Source: Cryptomeria japonica | Lineage: Eukaryota; Streptophyta; Pinopsida; Cupressales; Cupressaceae | Assembly (NCBI RefSeq): GCF_030272615.1 | Contig: NC_081411.1 | Span: forward strand, 160,622,971 to 160,686,970 | DNA: 64,000 bases | Direction of reading: 5' to 3' | Shown here: piece by piece, positions 56,301 to 64,000 of the stretch | Position numbering within the stretch: position 1 is the first letter of the stretch | Layout of the letters: each line of letters opens with the position of its first letter | Translations under genes and position numbers: made by a program | The notes under the pieces: generated by a model | What the model saw: only the letters and a program-made list of their open reading frames with translations | The model's database searches: none | Told to the model about the DNA's origin: nothing

Positions 56301-57475
56301 CACATGTTGTTGATAAGTGAGTTCATTGTCTCATTTACACTCATCATGAATGTAAAAACTATAATCATGAGCTTGATTTCTTTTGTTACATGGTGTTTTT
56401 ATTTAAAGCTTCAGTATTATTTCTTTTGAATGAGTCTTGCAATGACATAATCTACACTTTCTCTAGCCTACAAAATTTTCTAGTTTTCCATAGACGTAGC
56501 TCATAGAGATAACATGTAACCAATAAATAGAATCTAAACTTGTTATTTGACTCCTAAATGGATGATATGATGATGTTCCTATGGTTTGTTTAAAGATCCT
56601 TCAATTTTGTCTCATCTATGCATTTTCAAGGCAAGAAGTCTCATGTTAGTAAAGGTTGTAAGTTGTGTTGAGTGTTTTGACAAGTTGAAGTTGCGAATGC
56701 AATCATTTTCCTTCAAGCAATTATTGAATTTAAAACTTTCCTATGAATCAATTATATACTACATGTTTCTATTTTGAGTTGTGAATGAAATTTGATCTCC
56801 ATTGAAGTTGATTGTGATTTTAGGATAGCAAGTAGAATCTTAAAATTTTAGTGCATCACCTCCTAGGGCTAGTAGTTTTCAATTCAAAAGCAATCTTTCT
56901 ATCATTTTCTCTTGTCAAGTGCAATAATTTTAGGAGGTTTTCCAAGGGAATTATCCCATAATATGGAGGGTCATCCTTGTTTTAGGTCACTCATATCTTG
57001 AGAAACTCCCCATGTTGTGCAATATTACTGAGTTTTACATCTTAGCATTTGGGCACAATCCTTAGTAACAAAAACTTTTGGCACACCAAGTGGGATAGTT
57101 TGGATTGTTTCAGTCCAAGGATTTTCCATACATTATTGATATTGGTATTTATATAAATGATATCTTCCTTTTGAGGCAATATCTTCACATGCCTAGTGAC
57201 TTTGATTTCAAATCTGTTGGTCCAATAGTCCAAGTGTTGGTATGTTTCAAAGAAAATATTTTATTTTGATTCTCCAACTCTTTGAATGAATAAATATGTC
57301 TATACTTCATAAGAGTTTGTCTTATCAAGCCCTATTTCATGAGAGTGATATTCCTACACCATATTATCTATATTAGACCCAAAATACTGCTATTTTTATC
57401 CCAGACAAACTTTCTACAGCAAGCTATTAGCATATTCAGTATGCTTACCACCCACCCATCCCTGCTCAAACCCCT
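53367..57475. other. No gene recognised
   Basis: Mainly AT-rich. The block 54130-54470 is GC-richer and full of ATCGG/CCGAT words (ATCCATCGGGGTAGC, TTCCATCGGCATAAC, TATGCCGATACC). The same word style appears in 60600-60730, so both may be pieces of one unidentified repeat family. A (CA)10 microsatellite lies at about 56191-56209. Short frames elsewhere lack protein-like features. Confidence 0.4.
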
Positions 57476-57479
57476 TGGG

Positions 57480-58325
57480 AACTTGAATATAAGTGTACTT
57501 ATCAAGGGAATTTGATTTGCAAAATAATGAGTGGGCTTATCAAGCCTATCATCATGAGAAAGATTTGGAGGATCAAATGAAGCAGTATGAAGAATATCTT
57601 GTAGTGAGATAAAAACCAAGGAGAAGTTGATGAAGGTTTTTCTTGCTCAATTTTAGAGGTTGGAGACTTAATCAGCTCTTTCAATTCCTATCCTCAAACA
57701 ATCTCCCTCAACTACAACAGATCATCTTATGAAAGAAGAGGTTCGTAAGTACAAATTTAAAAATTTTGGGGAAGGTAAGCCTATTCAACCTTCAAGTGAG
57801 TCTTCTAAGTTGAAATCCCAAGTTTTAGAAGCTTTCAACGCATGCAAGATGTTATATGTATGTAGAAAACTAGGTCATCATTCCCCAAGAGAAACCCTTT
57901 AAAGAGATGTCTCCACCACAAGGAATCCCCAAATCTTATCAATGTCCTTTTGCAAATCAACTTTCATTCCCTAGCATCATCTACCTTTGTCCAAGAGGTC
58001 CTATTATATATCAAAAGAGCTATTTTATTGAACCAAAGAGAGACTTTTTTGAGGTAGAAAAAAAGTTATCTTGTGTCAATACACGTGCAAATGATGTAGA
58101 AATAGAAAAATTAAATTTATTGCAATAAAATGATATGTATGATGATATAGAACAATAGGTTAAAGAGCAAGGAAAAAGTGTTGATAACAAGTTTTTGATT
58201 GTTTTGTTTAATGAGTTACCTAGTTATATTGAGCAAGATGATGAGATAATGCTTGTTTTGTTTAATGAGTTACCTTTGTATATTATTGATGAAGAAGAAG
58301 ATACATCTATAATAACTCAACAATA
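57480..58325 (+). pseudogene. Faint gag-like fragment
   Basis: The plus strand shows protein-like stretches in shifting frames: LQNNEWAYQAYHHEKDLEDQ near 57515, a broken knuckle-like VCRKLGHHSPRE near 57870, and DVEIEKLNLLQ near 58095-58125 before several stops. The VCRKLGHH phrase resembles the middle of a CCHC knuckle with its first and last Cys lost. A decayed LTR-retrotransposon gag is the best guess, but support is thin. Confidence 0.3.
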
Positions 58326-58404
58326 ATTTTGAAACATCACCAGAATACAAATTATACTGACCTCAAGGTATTGATTCATCAATATTATGTTTTCTCTATT
58401 TCTG

Positions 58405-58558
58405 TCTCCCCCCCCCCCTCTCTCTCTCTCCATCTCTCTTTCTATCATTTATCTCTTGTCTCTCCCTCTCAGCATCTATCTCTCTATCTACTCTTCTCCT
58501 CTATTAGGTGTGTCTCTCTCCCATTCCCTCCCTCTCCTACCCCTCTCTCCCTCTCTAG
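58405..58558 (+). repeat. CT-rich microsatellite tract
   Basis: C12 run followed by imperfect (TC)n. It is nearly the same as 63140-63290 and in the same order relative to the following satellite. Confidence 0.85.
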
Positions 58559-58875
58559 GGTCATATGGTATTCTTAGGGTTCATATGGTATCCTATGGAT
58601 CCATGCATGTGTCCTACGGGGTCATAGGACACCATATGACTCCTTAGGATACCATATGACTTGTAACAATACATAAGATGTCATATGGAGTCCTAAGGGG
58701 TCATAGGACACTATATGATCCCTTAGCACATGATAGGACCTATAACAACACCAAATAGTGTCCTAAGGGTCATAGAACACCATATGGTCTTGTTATGGGT
58801 TGTATGCTGTCTTAAGGGGTCATATGGTGTCCTAAGGGGTCATAGAACACCATATGACCCCTTAGGACACTAGAC
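58559..58875. repeat. Palindromic GGGGTCATA satellite, first copy
   Basis: Units are built from CATATGGTGTCCTAAGGGG and its reverse complement CCCCTTAGGACACCATATG in alternation, so each unit is an imperfect palindrome of about 45-60 bases. It corresponds closely to parts of 63290-64000 in the same orientation. Confidence 0.85.
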
Positions 58876-58879
58876 GACC

Positions 58880-59440
58880 CATAACATAGAGGATGGAGAT
58901 AAAGAATAAGGGGGAGAGGGAATTATAGCCCAATATATAGAGAGGGAGATAGAGGTAGAGAAAGATATGGATGGAAAGAGATAGAAATGGAGGAGAGCAA
59001 GAGGGAGATATAATAGATAGAGGGGGGAAGGAGTGATATAGATAGAGGGGGATATAGAGAGATAGAGAGGGATATGGAGAGGAATTTTGAGTAGGAGAGA
59101 TGGAGTGAATAAGAGAGAGATAGTGAGATAGAGGTAGAGAGATATGGATAGAAAGAGATAGAGAGAGGAGTAAGAGGGAGATAAAGAGAGTAATAGAGAG
59201 ATAAAGATATAAAGCAAGAGAGATGGGGCAAATAAGAGAGATGTATAGATAATGAGATATAGATAGAGGGATAGGGAGATATAGATAGAGGGAGAAATAA
59301 TGAGAGAGAAAGGTGATAAAGACAAGTAACAAAGAGACGAACAAAGAGATAGAGAGAGGTGGAAAGGAGATTTATAGAGAGATAGAAACAAGGAGTGTGT
59401 GTATGAGTGAGAGAGATAGTGAAGTGTTGTAATTTGTAAC
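58880..59440 (-). repeat. GA-rich microsatellite tract
   Basis: Imperfect GAGATAGAGAGA sequence with GATATAGATAGAGGGA units. The minus-strand frames of 160-174 codons rich in Ser/Leu/Ile/Tyr across it come from reading (CT)n and are not genes. Confidence 0.85.
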
Positions 59441-59444
59441 CTTG

Positions 59445-59785
59445 CACAATTTACACAACTTTATGTGCCCCTAATTTCATGTGTCCCATCTTAGCTCTCA
59501 CCCGAGTCCATTTCAGGATTTTTTACCTCAAAACTTATGTCATCTTTCTACATGGTAATCTAAACCCTAACATTAAGTTGTTTGCTCTTCATTTCTCATT
59601 TATTTTCCCTATTTTTGATGAACAAGTGCACTCGAGGCACCCTTGTTTGTATAGGGGTGCCCAGGGAATCCTTTCCTTCCTTAAAAAAGACATATTTAAA
59701 TATGTCAGTGCACTTCCCCTTCTTGGTGATTTTGGATCTTGGTGTCTCAATTTAACCATTGGAGGTCATCCTAATTGGTGCAAAG
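59445..59785. other. Unique-looking stretch inside the satellite block
   Basis: About 340 bases of mixed composition between two GA-rich tracts. A 109-codon plus-strand frame covers it (ending in Arg/Glu from the GA repeat), without recognisable motifs. Confidence 0.35.
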
Positions 59786-59789
59786 AGAG

Positions 59790-59939
59790 GGAGAGAGGGA
59801 GGGAGTAAGAAAGAGAGGTAATGAGAAAGGGAGAGAGGGAGGGGGAGGAGAGAGGGAGAGAATAAGAGAGAGATACACCTGAGAGAAGGGGAGAGTGAGA
59901 TAGAGAGGATGAGAGGGAGAGACTTCAGAGATAAAGAAT

Positions 59940-60008
<69 letters not shown>

Positions 60009-60240
60009 AAGTGAAAAAGAGAAATGGAGGGGGGGAGGTAGGGAGAGAGTGGAAAAGAGATACACTTGATAGAGGAGGAGAGTGAGATAGAGAGATAGAG
60101 GCAGAGAGGGAGAGAGACTTAAGAGAGAAAGAATGGGAGAGAGAGGGAGAGAGAGAGAGAAGATTCATGGAACATTGTTTAGGCACATAGTGTGTTGATG
60201 GAAGATTCAACTAACATAGCATGTTAGTCACTTTCACTGA
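59790..60240 (+). repeat. Left arm of a large inverted repeat
   Basis: A GA-rich tract with distinctive interruptions (GAGACTTCAGAGATAAAGAA, GATACACCTGAGAGAAGGGG, GGCAGAGAGGGAGAGAGACT), then GATTCATGGAACATTGTTTA and GGCACATAG. The reverse complement of the same order, with the same interruptions, lies at 62000-62410. Confidence 0.8.
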
Positions 60241-60535
60241 TTCATGGACTGCGTGCTTACCATTTCCTTTTGCCCCATGAAACAACGAATTTGACTAACA
60301 TATCGTGTTAGTAGCTTTTGCTGATTTGTGGGCTGCATGGCCACCATTTCCTTTTGCCCTACGAAACCTGTGAATTTGACTAACATGGTGTGTTAGTCAC
60401 TTTCACTGATTCACGAACTACATGGCCATCATTTCCTTTTGCCCCGTGAAACAACGAATTTGACTAACATAGCGTGTTAGTCACTTTCACTGATTCATGG
60501 GCTGTGTGGCACAAACAAAGTGACTACATCAGGGA
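60195..60535 (+). repeat. 84-bp satellite, forward copies (left)
   Basis: Three to four units. Each contains a short palindrome of the type GACTAACA-TAGCG-TGTTAGTC, then CACTTTCACTGATTCATGG, a CTGCGTGGCC-like word and CATTTCCTTTTGCCCC. The middle of each unit is conserved, and the five bases inside the palindrome vary. Confidence 0.85.
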
Positions 60536-61025
60536 AGCCTACGTCGATAAGACCAAAACAACTCAATAAGGAGAGTAAGGTGCAAGAAGACTCATCAAGA
60601 TAGCTTACACTACCGGAGAAACATTTTTAGAGTTGTGCCGATGCCCAATGGGCAAAATGCCATAGAGGGTGGATCTATCGGGGAGACTATAACTATCAAA
60701 AGCAAGGAAAATACGCTATGCCGACGCTTGATGAAGAAATCAGTGAAAGTTACATCAATCAAAAAGAAAGTTAGATGTCATGGGACCATTGGATGAAGTA
60801 TTAAGTGACTTCATTCTGCTATTCTCTCTCCAAAATGAGAGTACGGATTGACCAACACGCGTGTTAGTCACGCATTTTACATTGTCGATTTTGCAATAAA
60901 CAGCTGCAATTGAGTAACACATCACTATCATGTTGTACGAAGGGTCTATTTTTGAGCCAAAATAGCTTCAGCCCATTCTGAAGGCCGATGGAGCAACTGG
61001 AGGAATAAACCAAAGAAGGTTTCAT
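60536..61025. other. Non-satellite insert within the 84-bp array
   Basis: About 490 bases without the satellite unit. It contains ATCGG/CCGAT words like those at 54130-54470 and one isolated ACACGCGTGTTAGTCACG phrase. It looks like a foreign piece or an ancestral unit; no coding content. Confidence 0.4.
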
Positions 61026-61245
61026 CAAAGAGAGACAAGATTCATGGAAAATTGTTTAGGCACATAGCATGTTAGTCGCTTTCACTGATTCACGGACTGC
61101 ATGGCTGCTATTTCCTTTTGCTTCATGAAACAACGAATTCAACTAACATAGTGTGTTAGTATCTTTCATTGATTTGCGGGCTATGTGGCTGCCATTTCTT
61201 TTTGCCCCGCAAAACAACAAATTTTACAAACATAGCATGTTAGTC
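61026..61245 (+). repeat. 84-bp satellite, forward copies (right)
   Basis: Two units in the same orientation as 60195-60535. They start with a second copy of the junction phrase GATTCATGGAAAATTGTTTA. They end at 61245, where the strand switches. Confidence 0.8.
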
Positions 61246-62050
61246 CGTGAATCAGCAAAAGTGACTAACACGCTATGTTAGTCGAATTCACTGTTTCATG
61301 GGGCAAAAGGAAATGGCAGCCACACAGTCCACAAATTAGTGAAAGTGACTAATATGATATAATAATCGAATTCATTGTTTCATGGTCCAAAAGGAAATGG
61401 CAGTCACGCAGTCCGTGAATCAGTGAAATCGACTAACATGCTATGTTAGTCAAATTCGCTATTTCGTAGGGCAAAAGGAAATGGTGGCCACGCAGTCCGT
61501 GAATTATTGAAAGTGACTAACACACCATGTTAGTCAAATTCATCATTTCATGGTGCAAAAGGAAATGGTGGCTACACAGCCCATGAATCAGTGAAAGCTA
61601 CTAACATGCTATGTTAGTCGAATTTGTTGTTTCATGGGGCAAATGGAAATGGCAGCCACACAGTCTGCAAATCAATGAAAGTGACTAACATGCTATGTTA
61701 ATTGAATTTGTTGTTTTGTGGTCCAAAAGGAAATGGCAGTCACATAGTCTGTGAATCAGCGAAATCGACTAACATGCTATGTTAGTCGAATTTGCTGTTT
61801 CGCAAGGCAAAAGGAAATGGCAGCCACATAGTCTGTGAATCAGAAGCAACTAACATGCCATGTTAGTCGAATTCATCATTTCACAGTGCAAAAGGAAATG
61901 GTGGCCATGCAACCCACAAATCAGCAAAAGCTACTAACAAGCTATCTTAGTCAAATTCGTTATTTCGTGGGGCAAAAGGAAATGGCGGCCACGCAGTCCA
62001 TGAATCAGTGAAAGTGACTAACATGCTATGTTAGTCGAATCTTCCATCAA
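61246..62050 (-). repeat. 84-bp satellite, reverse copies
   Basis: Nine units in reverse orientation, marked by GGGCAAAAGGAAATGGCAG at about 61301, 61388, 61470, 61553, 61640, 61720, 61806, 61888 and 61971. Each is separated by a GACTAACATGCTATGTTAGTC-type palindrome. The switch at 61245 occurs within such a palindrome. Confidence 0.85.
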
Positions 62051-62079
62051 CACGCTATGTGCCTAAACAATGTTCCATG

Positions 62080-62132
<53 letters not shown>

Positions 62133-62238
62133 TCCCATTCTTTTTCTCTTAAGTCTCTCTCCCTCTCTGCCTCTATCTCTCTATCTCACTCTCCTCCTCT
62201 GTCAAGTGTATCTCTTTCCCACTCTCTCCCTACCTCCC

Positions 62239-62273
<35 letters not shown>

Positions 62274-62410
62274 ATTCATTATCTCTGAAGTCTCTCCCTC
62301 TCATCCTCTCTCTATCTCACTCTCCCCTTCTCTCAAGTGTACCTCTTTCTTGTTCTCTCCCTCTCTCCTCCCCCTCCCTCTCTCCCTTTCTCATTACCTC
62401 TATTTCTCAC
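62000..62410 (-). repeat. Right arm of the large inverted repeat
   Basis: GCACATAG complement, then TAAACAATGTTCCATGAATC, then the CT tract with interruptions matching the left arm (TTCTTTATCTCTGAAGTC-like, CCCCTTCTCTCAAGTGTACC). The arm is at least 400 bases long. Confidence 0.8.
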
Positions 62411-62812
62411 TCTCTCCCTCTCTCTCTCTCTTCGCACCTCTCTCTCTCTCTAGTCTCTTGTACTCTCCTTCCATCCCTTCCTCCCTCTCACTTAGACTCT
62501 CTATATCTCTCACCCTCTCTTTCTCTCTCTCTCTCACCTTCCCTCCATCCATCTCTTCTATCTCTTTCTCTCCCAATCCCTCTATCCACCTCATAGATCT
62601 CTCTATATCTCCCCCACTCCCTATCTCTCTCTCTCCCCCTCTCTTAGGTATCTCTATTCCATTCTCTCTCTCTCTCTCTCTCTTTGAGTCCCCTTCTTTA
62701 TGTCGCTCTCTATCTCTATCTCTCCCTCTATTTTAGTCTATTTCTCTCTCTCTCTCTTTGAGTCCCCTTCTCTGTGTCACTCTCTATCTCTATCTCTCCC
62801 TCTATTTTAGTC

Positions 62813-62893
<81 letters not shown>

Positions 62894-63061
62894 AGTCCCC
62901 TTCTCTGTGTCGCTCTCTATCTCTATCTCTCCCTCTATTTTAGTCTATTTCTCTCTCTCTCTTTGAGTCCCCTTCTCTGTGTCGCTCTCTATCTCTATCT
63001 CTCTCTCTCTCTCTCCCTCTATTTTAGTCTATTTCTCTCTCTCTCTCTCTCTATTTTAGTC

Positions 63062-63120
<59 letters not shown>

Positions 63121-63285
63121 TTCCCTTTCTCTATCTCTCTCTCCCCCCTCTCTCTCTCCATCTTTCTTTCTCTCATTTATCTCTTATCTCTCCCTCTCAG
63201 TCTCTATCTCTCTATCTCACTCTCCTCCTCTCTTAGGTGTGTCTCTCTCCCATTCCCTCCCTCTACTCCCCCTCTTTCCCTCTCT
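62411..63285 (+). repeat. CT-rich microsatellite tract
   Basis: Imperfect to perfect (TC)n with a repeated phrase TTTGAGTCCCCTTCTCTGTG and TCTATTTTAGTCTATT (several copies, 62685-63070), so it also contains a higher-order unit. Long Ser/Leu frames on plus and Arg/Glu frames on minus are artefacts. Confidence 0.85.
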
Positions 63286-63289
63286 AGGG

Positions 63290-64000
63290 TCATATGGTAT
63301 CCTAGGAATCCATGCATGTGTCCTATGGGGTCATAGGACACCATATGACTCCTTAGGACACCATATGACCCGTAATGACACATAAGATGTCATATGGAGA
63401 CCTAAGGGGTCATATGACACCATATGACCCCTTAGCACACCATACAACCCATAATGACACCAAATGGTGTCCTAAGGGGTCATATAACACTATATGACCT
63501 CTTAGGACACCATACAACCCATAATGACACCATATGGAGTCTTAAGGGGTCAAATAGTGTTGTAAGGGGTCGTAAGAGACCAATGTACCCCTTAGGACAC
63601 CATACGACCCCTAACAAAACCATATGATGTCCTAAGGGGTCATAGGACAACATAAGACACATAATGACAACATATGGTGTCCTAAGGGGTCATAGGACAC
63701 CATATGACCCTTAGGACATAATATGACCCCTAACGACATCTAAGGGGTCATAGGACACTATATGATCCCTTGGCATACCATAGGACCTATAACGACACCA
63801 AATAGTCTCCTAAGGGGTCATAGAACACCATATGACCCTTTAGGACACCATATGGTGTTGTTATGGGTTGTATGGTGTCTTGAGGGGTCATATGGCATCC
63901 TATGACCCCTTTTGACACCATATGGTATCATTATGGGTCGTATGGTGTCTTAAGGAGTCATATGGTGTCCTAAGGGGTCACATGTGTTCTAAGGGGTCAT
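63290..64000. repeat. Palindromic GGGGTCATA satellite, second array
   Basis: At least a dozen units of the alternating CATATGGTGTCCTAAGGGG and complement pattern. It continues past the window end. Its first 200 bases match 58559-58760 in the same order, and the stretch 63730-63890 matches 58700-58830. Confidence 0.85.

Noticed and set aside
58862-59447. Three overlapping minus-strand frames of 160-174 codons, rich in Ser, Leu, Ile and Tyr
   Set aside because: They are readings of an imperfect (CT)n microsatellite in all frames. There is no motif and no start context, and composition is dictated by the repeat.
62059-63385. Plus-strand frames of 200-225 codons (poly Ser-Leu) and a minus-strand Arg/Glu frame
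   Set aside because: Same cause: the CT-rich tract is free of stops in most frames.
1-64000. tRNA, rRNA or other structured RNA genes
   Set aside because: I looked for tRNA-like and rRNA-like sequence and saw only tRNA-complementary primer sites of retrotransposons. A covariance-model search would be needed to exclude short or degenerate ones.

Overview
The window looks like repeat-dense nuclear DNA from a seed plant with a very large genome. A gymnosperm is my best guess, but this is inference only: the evidence is the mix of transposon families (Tat-type Gypsy with two RNase H domains, Copia elements primed by initiator-Met tRNA, an L1-type LINE with a terminal RNase H) plus a decayed plant-type PPR gene. 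I see no convincing intact host gene, no rRNA or tRNA gene and no CRISPR array. Almost everything is a mobile element, the debris of one, or satellite DNA.

Layout. 1-4165: an old Gypsy-type LTR piece, then two related Copia-type LTR ends in opposite orientation around decayed minus-strand gag-like sequence with zinc knuckles and a coiled coil. 5030-6280: remnant of a Mutator-like transposase with a SWIM finger. 7750-9080: minus-strand PPR pseudogene. 9215-9985 and 11165-11700: pieces of two other LINEs (reverse transcriptase on minus, ORF1 on plus). 11994-21866: an AT-rich element with long inverted ends and internal tandem repeats. A complete 7.9 kb LINE (12734-20601) with 20-bp target duplications and two open, overlapping ORFs has inserted into it. 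21880-25920: mostly AT-rich, with a Copia-type LTR and a small inverted-ended element. 25925-28905: a 5' LTR and decayed gag-protease-integrase of a Copia element cut off before its reverse transcriptase.

30085-45028: a complete 14.9 kb Gypsy element on the minus strand. It has LTRs that are about 99% identical, a GTTAC target duplication, primer site and polypurine tract. Its gag-pol is interrupted by only one stop and one single-base frameshift. It has long repeat-filled leader and trailer regions, and carries a plant mobile domain (PMD) reading frame on the opposite strand of its trailer. 46648-53361: a complete 6.7 kb Copia element on the plus strand with an ATGTG duplication. Its single polyprotein frame is broken by about sixteen stops, all of which look like C-to-T changes in Gln or Arg codons.

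53362-58330: AT-rich sequence with faint gag-like fragments. 58390-64000: a satellite block. CT/GA microsatellite tracts, a palindromic GGGGTCATA-type satellite present at both ends in direct orientation, and an 84-bp satellite whose copies switch strand together build an inverted repeat of about 2.6 kb.

No operon-like cooperation is visible. The logic is nesting: LINE inside a TIR element, Gypsy inside older low-copy-looking sequence, and repeats grown inside the untranslated parts of the retrotransposons. From LTR divergence, the Gypsy element is the youngest datable insertion and the 46648 Copia is older (LTRs about 95-96% identical by eye). The LINE also looks young because both ORFs are intact.
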